Program-made: the position numbers and the translations under genes | Shown: in pieces, positions 25,340 through 64,000 of the stretch | Numbering within the stretch: the first letter of the stretch is position 1 | Layout of the letters: each line of letters opens with the position of its first letter | Assembly: GCA_013398295.1 (NCBI GenBank) | Contig: VZSF01003480.1 | Coordinates: 966,073-1,030,072, forward strand | Length of the DNA stretch: 64,000 nucleotides | Reading direction: 5' to 3' | Source: Chionis minor | Lineage: Eukaryota > Chordata > Aves > Charadriiformes > Chionididae | The notes under the pieces: model-generated | Databases searched by the model: none | What the model was told of the DNA's origin: nothing | What the model saw: the letters and a program-made list of their open reading frames with translations, nothing else

Positions 25340-28000
25340 GAGGAAAAAAATGGATAGGTGCCAAGAGAGTCAATTGGACAAACGGCTTCTCCTATCAGTA
25401 TTGTCCATATTTCAGTTTCTAGTTTATCAGTGGAAATATACACGGCTGTTTAAATAAAGTGTCATGCATGTTCCATTGTGTACAGAACTGGTCACCACAC
25501 TTTGTAGACCTGAAAACAGTTAGAAAGCTGTAAAAGAACTCTTGGGAAGACGTGTATTATATTTTCAATCCAATACAAAAGAAGTTCTTTCTCCAGAGTG
25601 GTTCTATCCTCCTACAGAAGTATTCTCAGTGGCAGTACGTGCGTGGAGTTTGATTTAACACTTTTATGTACTGTAATTTTTTGATCAATGGACACAGGGA
25701 AGCATCTTCCCTTGACTGTTTTACAAGGAAGAGCTTGAATTTAATATTCATAAGTATATAATCCATGACTAAATAAATAAGAAACTCCCCTCTCCCCACG
25801 GATCCTAATGCTATAGCATCTAGTCCACTGCTATTAACCTCTTCCCTAAGGAATCAGAAATAACTCCAAGATCCCAAGTAATCTCTATTCCTTGGCTGAC
25901 TGGATCACCATCAAAAACCACTGTTTTCATAGCCTTCCTCCTAACCTGGTGGTAAGCAGCCTTGGCTTAGAATTGCTCGCAGAAGTGATGAAAGACACTG
26001 CAGCACTGTCCTACTTCAGGCAGGACCAGGCCAGCTGGAGACGGATTTGAGTGATGCCACCACATGTCCCCTCCCGCCCACCCCAAAGCCTAGCGCTCCT
26101 TTTGCGGTCATGGTTTTTAATTGCAGCCTGTCTCCCAGAAACAACCGTTTCACACGTGCTTGTGCGGGAAGGGAAAGCGCTGTGTTGACCTGTCCAACAA
26201 AAACACACCTAGAGCAGAAGACATCAGGCCGAGCTTTAGATACTCTGAGGGGCTTTTGACAGAGACAGGCTCAGATAATGAGATAAAAGATGCGGATAGC
26301 AATCAAAATGTTATTGGCAAGTGTTCAGCGTAGCAGGCATTAACATAACTCTCAATTAGGTCTTGTTTTTGCTGCCTCAGTTCAGTCCTCCAGGTAGAAT
26401 GAAGTAGAATGAGTTATTTCAAAATACCAGGATTACTTAGAAGAGTGCTGGAAGTAAACCACAAAGAAGGCGTTGAGAAGATCTGAAGGAAAACGGGACC
26501 ACCACAGGGCACCATCCTACTCACTGGTACAGGAGTACAGACACTTGGTTTGGATTAAGTCAGCCAGCCTAGAAGTAGGTGTCAAAATGACAGTTCCAGG
26601 GGTCCACGTTCCTTCCAGTTTTTATTGCGCAGCGTTGTGCAGGCGGACCCTCACCAGGTGGAAAACAGGGACTTCCGCTGCTTGCTTAGGCTAACTTCTA
26701 TAAACCAAGGTAGTGCTTCCGTGCAACGCCACGCACTGCCTTCTGTAAAACTAAAGTGCTTTTCTTTCATCTAGAGCTGTCAGACATACTACAATAAAAA
26801 GGACTATTTTTTTTTCCCCTTAATCAACAGAAAAATAGAAATGGTAGGTTATTTTTGCATTTACTATGTAAATTGTACTTCAAAATTAACTTTTCCTTAA
26901 AACAATTAAAGCCCTTTACACTTACCATTGTGAAGAACCTAAATGAAAACCTTTAACAGCCTCACACAGTAATGTCTTCCCCAATTTTCAGACAAGCTTC
27001 CATATGAAAGCAACTGGAGCTTGGAGAACCAGAAAAATTCTTAAATTGTAAACAAAATAGAAGCCAGACTTCCAACGACGTCCTCACCACCTTCACTGCT
27101 TCTGTTTACAGGGTGAAACAGACCACAGATCTGCATCATTAGTTTGTACTGTCAGAAGCTGAAAAGCAGTATAAGCCAAAATGTATTTTCCAGATATGTT
27201 ATATTTAATACGCATTGTACCAACATATTGTGAGCTTCAAAGCTTGCAGACCATAAGTAAGCAAACTGGAAGAAGACGGCAGGATTAAATAGCTGATAAT
27301 CAGAATAGCAAACAGATATACGGCTTTTAGGATCTAAACCTCACTGTATTTTTCCTGGGGAAAAACCACCACGTGCAGGTCTGTGTGTGTCTATAAATTT
27401 TTTTATTTTTTTTTTAAAAAGGCAAAACAGGACACAGTATGTGTCCAAATAAAAACAGCACCAAGTTGCCCAATTTTGTTGTTTTCCTCTACTGGAAGAC
27501 CGTTTGAATAGCACGTACAGGAAACATTCCCCTTTCATGTGATGCCCTTAGAACTAATTTACAGCAGGATATAAAAACGATATGTCTGATACAAAACAGA
27601 GACTGGAAAACTAGCATATGAGTTTCAAGTACTGCGTGATTCATGCTTACAGTAGAATGAATCCAATGGAATAATTTTAAAGCATCTTCTATACGAAAAT
27701 TCCAAGACATTGTCAAATGTTAACAGCCAGTACGTGTGGAATGTCTGATAATCACTAATCTCATTTCATCTACAACAAGGTCAAAGCAAAGAGCCAATGG
27801 CCTTGTGAAGGTCACGTATACAGGAGTCAGGATTGGAATTCAGGTTTGGCTTTGCTGTGAGCCACTCTTTCTGACAAACTGCTTCATGCCATACTTACAG
27901 TTGGGGTTTCTTTGTTTGCTTACGTGTTGCATATTCTTTCTCCTCATCTAGCCACATTAAAGCATCTTTGAAATAAGATGACGATGACTCCTTTCATTTT
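25340..28000. other. Intergenic, AT-rich, possible SINE remnant only
   Basis: No gene is recognised. At 27745-27865 the order catttcatctacaacaagg, gaaggtcacgtatacaggag and tcaggattggaattcagg resembles a reverse-complement MIR core, but weakly. Accidental open frames near 26011-26700 carry no domain. Confidence 0.5.
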
Positions 28001-28010
28001 GACTGACTAG

Positions 28011-28250
28011 GAGTTACCTAGTGGTGACTCCACCAAGCCACTAGGGCTATTTTATAAAGGAAACGTCCTATCGCACCAAAACGAGCTGTTACAGCTGAAG
28101 GCGGCACTGACGACAGGCGACGCTGGTGGAATGGACAATTCATTCCCACAATTCTTTGAAAATTTTTGCCTGTTGTCAGCCAAGGCATGCTGCATTCCAT
28201 TTGACACTTATCAGCGGGTGCTGAAACTCAAAATGAGTAATTTGAGGTAA
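28011..28250 (+). other. Orphan exon-like open frame, identity unknown
   Basis: After a TAG at 28008-28010 the frame is open for 79 codons to a TAA at 28248-28250. It encodes ELPSGDSTKPLGLFYKGNVL then SHQNELLQLKAALTTGDAGG and a tail ending YQRVLKLKMSNLR. It is CpG-richer than its surroundings. An AG follows a T-rich stretch at its left (tttcattttgactgactag) and a possible donor (TTGAG|gtaatc, at 28246/28247) is at its right. There is no early ATG, so if coding it would be an internal exon. I recognise no family; a CpG-rich conserved non-coding element is a serious alternative. Confidence 0.25.
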
Positions 28251-28259
28251 TCTAGAAGT

Positions 28260-31200
28260 TTAACATACTAGAACATTAAATAGTAATAAATGGTAAAGAG
28301 ATCTCTATTTTAAACAAAAATAGACTACCACTTTCATAACAAATATTCATATTAACTTTGAAAAACTAATGGGCCAAAAATGAGAATCAACTGCAACAAC
28401 TCAAAGTGTTACTTCCATGCATTTTTAAAAATACAGCCCATAGTAAAACAAACGTAAAAGCATTCTTTAAGCTAAAACAAAAGCGAAGTCCTAATGGTAC
28501 TATATCAAACTTGCCATTTTGACTTTATCTGCAAAGACAGAACATCTGGTGTGCTTCTGGCTAGACAGGTCCTATTCAGAGCAACACTACTGAGACTGTG
28601 AACCAGTTCCTACACCTTCAAAACAAACATAAACGCAAGAGTAAGTTTGCTTATATCCCTACATTAAAAAAAAAATCTTCTTAGGTTACTATAATCACCA
28701 TCAGTTAATGAACAGACTTGAGTTTCTTCAGAATTAAGCCTATATTTTCATAAAACAAACCTTGATTTATTTTTTTTTTAAAGTAGCCTCAGTTAAGATG
28801 CAAAATTTAAAATCTGAGAAGAAATCTTGTGCTAATATCAACTGCAGGAAAAATGTTACTACATCAATTCAGCATCTTTTTATTCAGAGCAACTACTACA
28901 AAACAAGACTTCATCCCCACCTAGGTCAAAGGCTCATAGAACAGAAGCTTTTTTTTAGTGTTTTGTTGTTGTTTTTTTAAATAAGGATAAACATATAAGG
29001 AATAAATTAATTCACTGATAAATTCCTACATATTTCAATCTAGTTAAAAAAAAAATTAGGAAACAATACCCTGCGGGAAAGAACCCTGGAAAAAGTCTGT
29101 ATTAGTATTTGTACAATTTGTCCACAGAAACTGATCTACCACCACTTCAAATGCAATCAGGCCAAAAGAACTGATCTTCCGCCCATAAATACATTCAAAA
29201 TCAAAACATTGAGGTGTGGGCTCTTCAAACTGCTTTTTAAGCCATTGTTCTTGATTGGGGTTGTGAGGATCTTTTTTTTAATCTGACTACCTACAAGAAC
29301 TATATTCTACAAGGAAAAAAAAAAAATCCTCCTAGATGAGATATTGCATTTAGTGGTCAGAGTGATCATTACTGTATTGAAAATACACATACTACTACCC
29401 TGGATGAAGGTAAGAAACAGTAGGAATAATCACTAATAATTCTAATATACTGCATGAGCAGATGGCCTAAACCATCAAATGTTTTATCAGTCTTACTGTT
29501 TTTTTACATTGTGATGGATAAAAATTATCCATGATAAACTGTGGCTGAGACAATGAATGCTTCCATCCATCATTCTGGGCTTTCTCTTATTCCAACCATG
29601 TGACTGACTTGAATCAAGTTTATGACATCTTGGCAGGGAGATTCCTACAGAAGCTAATATCTAGATTGAGTACATGAATAATGCATTTATTCCCCATAAA
29701 AGCAAAAAATGTTAATTTTAAGAACAAGGGATCTCTATTTCACTTCATTGAACCAGACCACAATGAGGTGTTTTAAAAGTCCTAGCAGATCATTCACAAA
29801 AATTGCAGAACTTATCCACGCTAGTCTTTATATCGCCGCTGAAACTGCATTTGTTCTCAACAGGGCATAAAGGTGTTGTGTTTTTTTTAAAAACAAAATG
29901 GTGTGACGATCCTAAATAAAGGAAATCTCACTTTAAGAACGTAAGCTGAAAATCGAATAGAAATCCTTCATATAAGCTGCAGACTCCTCTCCCCACGCGC
30001 TGAACAGGCTTGGCACAGCGTCCAGGCATGGCCAGCTCTCTGCTGGGGACAACGTTCTTGGCTGTGAAGGCAGAGCGTGCCCTCTGTCACTCATGGCGAG
30101 CAGTCCTGTCCAACTGTCTCTTTTCGACAACTTTATCATCAATCTCTTTATTAACAGCTCCACTGCAGGCCGAGAACGCAAACAAGGACAGTGCGCATGC
30201 CAGATTTCTGGAAGGCACGCCGCATCGCGCACCGCACAGGGCAAGCTGGCAGCAACGATGAAGCAGAAGCTGTAGTGCAAAACTCTTACGCGCCGTTTTA
30301 AGAAGCATCCTGTTTATTATGTTTACTTACAATCAAACTTTTAACTGGGGAGAGGCCGGGGAGAAAAAAATTTATTCCTCAAATGTCAAGGATCCGCCCC
30401 CCCCTCCCGCCTCCAGTTTTAATTTAAAAGCCATTTGAAATGCCAGATCAATGAAGGGCACGTGACTTAACATTCCATTCAACTTCCAGAATTTTATCTG
30501 ATTTAGGTTGGCTTATTACCCTAACTGAAGCAAACGTCACAGAAATAATCTTAGATGGACTAAAAAGTTTGAACTGATGTGTAGATTTTAACCACGTAAA
30601 ACATTTACTGAAGTAGCCTGATTGAGGAAATTTACTGCGAAAAACACAAACATAAAATGCATTCCTAAAGTCAATGTGTTAGCTCCCAAATAAGACAGAC
30701 AAAAAGACATCTGCACTTGTAAACCGTCCAGTATCTGTGCGGGCCACAGTTATTCTGGGGCGGTTTAAAATGTATTGGCTATTTTCTTAAATAAATAAAT
30801 GCAGCTTTCCTTACCCAACAAAAGTCGGAGTTTTTAATCACCTAACATCAATAGTAATTGTCCTCTTTATCCTTTCCTATTACTTGCCTGGATTCTGGTT
30901 CTTAAACACAGTAATTTACTGCAAAAAACAAGCTTGATAATATCCACATATGCCATTCAACAGTGTTTTTCCAGCCATTAGTAGTACACTCTTATATTTG
31001 ACTTTTTCTAAATTCAGTATCTTTAGAGTTTATAAGGTAAAAATTTAATAAAGTGCATAGTACATTGTGATCCTTAGTTTCTTTTAAACATTCCACTAGA
31101 ATATGGAGGTCATAGAAATACTGAGATGATTTAAAAAACCCCCAGACATGCTGAATAGGAATTGTGATCAAGTTAATTCTTTAAGTGTGGGAAGAAGAAA

Positions 31201-32760
31201 AAAAAAAGTTACCTAAAGCCAGCATTCCAGCATTTAGTCAGAACAATACAAATAGGCCTAAACTTTATTAAAAAAGCATTAGAGTCTAAAAACCCAAAAA
31301 CCAGATGGGACATCCCAGCAGTGGTTCACTGCATTATCTTTTTTCATAATAAAACATACCCTCTGAAGTTTGATATCAAAGTTTTGCACTCTTTTGGTGA
31401 CGAGAGCAGCAGATGTTTGATGTTTGTAGATATTTCGAATTATTAGTTTGAACTTTAGAGACGTATCAAACTGCATCTGCTTCTATCAACAAAACCAAGA
31501 TGGTTTGTTTCTATTGAACAGATCCTTAATTCTACTAAAGAGTATTAAAGTAAACTAAAAATGGTTTATGTACGACATTTTCCAATATGAATCCTTAAAA
31601 AAGTGAACCTGCCAAGTACTCAGCTAATATATGCGTATACAGACATTCGTGAGTGTGCTATCAAGACCTGCACATTTTTAAGTGACAAAATTTTTTGTTG
31701 AGCATTGTTGAGCCACACTGATACCAAACAGAGATTAAGCATACCAAGGCTACTTGACTTCTGTGTTTATAAAGTTACATAAATGATGCCAGGATCACTT
31801 CCACATGCAAAATGCCTTCTGTAAAAACATATACAACTTCCAAAAAAAATATGTATTGTGAGAAAATAAACATAGTCTGCTTCCTCAGTAACAACCTCAG
31901 TAGTTTTTCTTGCATTTAAATGAAGATTCTGGGTCAGCATTATCTAGTGTGTTCTTGCTATACTGAATTATTTTTGGTTATTCTAGAAGCTGAAGAACTC
32001 AGTTTTAACTTTTATTATTGATTAAAACTAGTTCTCTCATTAAGGTACATTACTATCAATTGATATAATTAAAAAAAGAAATACTGTAAGTGACATGCTC
32101 ACATAGTACCTACAGCAAGGAAGCATAACTTTAGCTAGAACTCGTCAACTCAAATGTCTGATTCAAATCAGTATGTCTAAAGCCATCTGTTGGAACCATG
32201 GCTTATTAATGTTAATTATTTTGGCTACAACAGTAATTTTCAGCTTCCTGTTTACAGATCCTTATGAGTCCGTGAACTTACTTCTGGAGGTTCATGACAG
32301 GTAACTTGGAAAAACAAGCCTATTGAAGGCTACTGCCAGTAGATTGAGAAACACTGAACAGAAATTTGTGTATCTACTAGCAGATTTTTATTGGTTGGAG
32401 AAAATAAAAGAGGAATTAAAGTCATAAATAACATCAGCTGTGATGAAAGGAAGATGGTGTGGGCAAGATATAAAGATGATGAATCTGTTCTAAACAAGAC
32501 AAGCAATTGCATGCTGTGAAAAATATATACAACACAAAGGTTTATTGTTTTAGGCAGGGTAATTATAATATGAAGACCATAATCATCAGTGGTTTTAGCA
32601 GTTAAAGAAATTTTAGTCAAAAGGAGGCTACTTATTAAAGTTACTCACATCAAGCATTTGGAGTATTGGGCTCATGCTGATACAAAGATCAATCAAGTGA
32701 TGCACAGCTACGTGTAATTTTTACTTTTATTTCAAGGCAAGCTTAAACTATTTGACAAGA
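28260..32760. other. Intergenic, AT-rich, with one CpG-enriched patch
   Basis: Mostly low-GC DNA with short A and T runs. The exception is about 29985-30300, where CpG and GC rise and both strands are open for 83-115 codons; no protein family is apparent. A C-rich run lies at 30396-30412. No RNA gene seen. Confidence 0.55.
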
Positions 32761-32768
32761 AGAGAAAT

Positions 32769-32783
32769 AGTGCCATCTGCTGA
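32769..32783 (-). promoter_or_regulatory. Candidate CTCF binding motif
   Basis: The minus strand reads TCAGCAGATGGCACT, one mismatch (first base) from the CTCF core CCASYAGRKGGCRSY. It lies about 0.5 kb beyond the proposed PAPOLA poly(A) site, a plausible position for a boundary. This is motif evidence only. Confidence 0.4.
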
Positions 32784-32924
32784 CGTAAGAAATAGTCACA
32801 AGAAAAGCAAGTGTAAGATGCCAAAACTGTTACAACTGATGTTTTTAAAAAACAGAGTTCAGAGCTTTAAAGAAAATAGTATAGCTTCAGATTGTTTATG
32901 CACACATTTCTTCTACTGTTGTCA

Positions 32925-33003
32925 GCTTTTAAGAATTTAAAAAGAAAAGCTTTTAAGAATTTTAAAGCTTTAAATAAAACTTTTATTAATTTTAAGAATT
33001 TAA
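32925..33003. repeat. Decayed AT-rich repeat of AAGAATTT units
   Basis: The block ttttaagaattt recurs at 32925-32940, 32949-32965 and 32985-33003, with AAGCTTT spacers, giving an 80-base AT-rich cluster just beyond the proposed PAPOLA 3' end. It looks like a degenerate local tandem array. Confidence 0.6.
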
Positions 33004-33007
33004 GATG

Positions 33008-33025
33008 GCCTCCTAATCAGGAGGC
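33008..33025. repeat. Perfect short inverted repeat
   Basis: GCCTCCT and AGGAGGC (7 bases each) flank a 4-base AATC loop, immediately after the AAGAATTT cluster and about 300 bases past the proposed PAPOLA poly(A) site. It could form a small GC-rich hairpin in read-through transcript. No family recognised. Confidence 0.6.
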
Positions 33026-33324
33026 AAGGAATGGATGCTCTTAAATTTTTTGTTTGTTCTGGGGGTTTTTTAGGCAATAATCTGCTCCCGCCAATCCACC
33101 ACCTTTCCCTTTAACAGACTAGAACTCAACATCCTGCTGAGTGTGACTTCCACTTCCTACATCTAACATCATGCTATTTAGAGAACGTTCCTTTATGTAT
33201 TATTTCGTTTAGGCCACACTGTATTTTGTCTTAGCAGAAAATTTAAGAGCCAAGTATGCATTAAGAGAGTAAAATCCATTTTGTACATTCAGAAAAATCA
33301 GACAACTGTGGGATTGTGCTGTTT

Positions 33325-33330
33325 TTTATT
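33325..33330 (-). terminator. Probable main poly(A) signal of PAPOLA (AATAAA)
   Basis: On the minus strand this reads AATAAA. Two UGUA elements, the CFIm binding motif, lie upstream of it at 33349-33352 and 33362-33365, and a CACAG cleavage candidate followed by a GT/T-rich stretch lies downstream (about 33285-33312). It is the best-formed of several hexamers. A further hexamer at 32982-32987 could serve a longer form. Confidence 0.55.
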
Positions 33331-34856
33331 GTGTTTTCAATGGAGAAATACATCATCTGTTTACAAAATAGCTCTTGAAAAATACAAGGAGTACAGATAC
33401 TATAAAACAAAGCAAACTCCAGTCATGAGACACTACGTACATCATGCGAAAGCAACAGTCTGATCTCCAGGTTATGAAAACTAGAATTAAAAAGTCACTA
33501 TACAGAAAGGTTCCAAGTTTCCAGCTTGGCAAAACTTGGGTGCAGTTACATGAAACGTTTAATAAAATGAAAAAGATTTTCTGATGTGTAAACAAAATGA
33601 CAAGACTAAATTTGTGCCTGGCAATTTCGATCTAAACTCCATAGCTACACAAAATACACAGACACCTTGTACACTTCAACTGTTAATATAACCTTCTTTG
33701 GGGGGTGGACGACAGCAGGCTGCACAGGGCAAGGAAAAGAGAAATATTGTATACTAGACATCTTAGACAAATGGCAAAATAAACCCCTTCAGTTACTGCA
33801 CAGCCTAAGTAAAAGAGAAGCTACACTCTGACTTTGGAGAATTAATTTAGAAGGATAAGGGGAAGAGTGTAAGTAATTTAATTTTAACATGAAAGATGCA
33901 CGTGTAATAGGAGCACAACGGGAGAAGGGAGTTCATAAAACATGCTAATCAAAGTATGGGAAGTATGATTTGACATCCCACGTATTTCAGACTTAAGTAA
34001 TAGTAACATGAAGTTTGTTATCTACATCTGGTATTACTGTTGGTATCCCTCATGTTCCTCAAATACTGCTGTTCTCTGCCATGAGAGATTCAGTTCTTTC
34101 AAAAGAAAGAGTTGTTACTTTTTTGATAGGACTACAAGAACAAAAAATAGGAGTAAGAGAGCTTAATAGATGTCAAGTCCTTACTAGAAATATGATTTTT
34201 AAAAATTCAGTGTTGTTCAGTACATAAAACAATTTCTGATGAGCCATCTAAAAATAAAAAAGTTAAAATTCTTAGGGAAAAATCTTTTTGCCTTTATTTA
34301 AAATTTGAAGCTTTTTAATGCATACAGGACTTCTGGAGTGTACAAAAATCATCTTATATTTAGTGATTCAAAGGCCATCAAGACAGGTGTTATATTTCAC
34401 AGGCACACAATATTTACTTAAACACTGTAGTCATGGGACAAAATTTTCCATTTGTGCCTACAGGCCACAAGGTACTATGTTTAGGTAAGGGGCAGGGGGG
34501 AACCCAAATGAATACATGGCTTGTTTTTATTTTGTATAAATAACTGTTGTCCTACACGGTGCATACAAGCTGCAAAAAAACCCCAACCATTAAACACAAA
34601 AGCTTTTCCCAAGAAATAAAGGGATCAAAAAAGGGAGTAAGGAGTTTGATTAGCTCAAAGGAAAGTTTATTTGCTGTTTGATTGCTGATGTGTATGCACC
34701 TTAAAACAATCCTATAAATAAAAGTAGACCACATCTTAATCATGTCCCACCAATACCAAAACTTCCCAATTACTTCCTCAACTTACGTCTTAGAACCTCA
34801 AGATTTGACATTTCGTTTTAAAGGCTTACTGCTGCTTGATGGCAGTTGAACTAGAC

Positions 34857-34888
34857 ATACTATACACTTTGTTTTCAATGTATAGTAT
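34857..34888 (-). other. Hairpin in the PAPOLA 3' UTR
   Basis: Arms ATACTATACACTT (34857-34869) and AATGTATAGTAT (34877-34888) pair over about 12 positions with one bulge, around a 7-base loop. A second, smaller ACTGC/GCAGT inverted pair lies just upstream on the plus strand (about 34828-34847). No function is known to me. Confidence 0.5.
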
Positions 34889-35364
34889 ATCATAGAACGT
34901 CATCCAATTTGCAGATTACTACTATTGAAGAGATTCTTCAATAAAATGAAAATGTATCAGCTGAAGATCTAAAATTAGTCATACTCCAATAAAAAAGTAC
35001 ATAAAAGTGCATTTAAGGGATTCTTATGCCAGTTTTATCTCAATTTTGAAACAATGCATCAAACAAATTCAATCAGAATGTCAAATATGGCTACAAAGAG
35101 CGTTCATGTTTTTAAAGGCAGTAATCCTTCGAAATATTTAATGCAACTGTTGCTAACACATTAATTGTACTCCTGGCTTCACATACTAACCTGGACTTCC
35201 AATCAAGTGGTGATTTTAGCCCAGAAAGGGAAGTGCACAAAATATACCTAAATCCATTTGCGATTATGTTCTAGTCTTGCACCCTCCGTTCTCCTTTTTT
35301 TCCTAGCATTAGAAGACAACAGGTTGAGTTGGCAGATACTGTTTATGGACCCCTGAGGTTGTTT

Positions 35365-63847
<28,483 letters not shown>

Positions 63848-64000
63848 CTGAGGGGAAAAAAAGTTGTATTTTATTTTCAGGATAGAGAAAAACTTTTATA
63901 AGCAATAGCTAGCAGGTCTAAACAATCATGATCAAATGCTATATACACAGATGCTTTTCTGTTTTCAGGTCAATTTTTATCGGCAACGTCTTTCTTCACC

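Larger units (their letters stand above)
33308..35364 (-). other. PAPOLA: PAPOLA 3' untranslated region (proposed extent)
   Basis: This AT-rich stretch follows the stop codon and contains no coding exon. Its length of about 2.05 kb fits the roughly 2 kb 3' UTR I recall for mammalian PAPOLA. It contains further AATAAA hexamers on the minus strand at 34666-34671, 34526-34531 and 34293-34298 that could give shorter forms, and a hairpin at 34857-34888. The 3' end is inferred from the signal at 33325-33330, not observed. Confidence 0.6.

Noticed and set aside
1..33300. Search for VRK1 or other neighbour exons expected downstream of PAPOLA
   Set aside because: No kinase motif or recognisable exon was seen on either strand; in human VRK1 lies far beyond this distance.
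63890..64000. Possible start of the next upstream PAPOLA exon at the window edge
   Set aside because: The reverse complement does not give the expected peptide before the AVEEAF exon; that exon lies outside the window.

Overview
The window is vertebrate nuclear DNA, most likely from a bird. It carries a multi-exon gene with consensus GT-AG introns, and the coding sequence closely matches mammalian poly(A) polymerase alpha. A 5'-truncated CR1-type LINE fragment lies near 5.6 kb, amniote MIR/L3-tailed SINE relics lie near 6.3, 13.5 and 25.1 kb, and a solitary-LTR-like segment near 14.2 kb resembles avian endogenous retroviral LTRs. Interspersed repeats are sparse, and T/G (or A/C) low-complexity tracts recur. 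CR1 also occurs in turtles and crocodilians, so 'bird' is strongly favoured but not proven. One ambiguous base (n) sits at 9377.

The right half (about 33.3-64 kb) is the 3' three quarters of PAPOLA on the minus strand. Seventeen coding exons (probably exons 6-22 if the 22-exon human layout holds) run from 63847 down to a stop codon at 35365-35367. They join in frame into 592 codons plus stop. They encode the end of the catalytic domain with its third catalytic Asp, the central domain, the RNA-binding domain, nuclear localisation signal 1, the Ser/Thr/Pro-rich regulatory tail with signal 2, and the conserved C-terminus that binds U1A. The N-terminal exons and promoter lie beyond 64000. A 3' UTR of about 2 kb probably ends near 33.31 kb, at an AATAAA preceded by two UGUA elements.

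The left half (1 to about 33.3 kb) is the region downstream of PAPOLA. In human the next gene on this side is VRK1, at a distance, and I see no VRK1 exon and no other recognisable protein gene here. The first 13 kb is relatively GC-rich; the rest is mostly AT-rich. Four compact CpG-enriched patches (about 20.8-21.1, 22.7-22.9, 28.0-28.25 and 30.0-30.3 kb) stand out. One ends in a consensus splice donor and begins beside a CTCF-like motif. Two contain orphan open frames flanked by splice-like signals. A second good CTCF-like motif lies about 0.5 kb beyond the proposed PAPOLA poly(A) site.

No operon, CRISPR array or novel defence-type system is present. The points most worth checking are the CpG patch with a donor, the orphan exon-like frames, the CTCF candidates, and a SUMO-interaction-like motif plus a NAGNAG acceptor in a small in-frame PAPOLA tail exon. 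Residue numbers below follow mammalian PAPOLA from memory.
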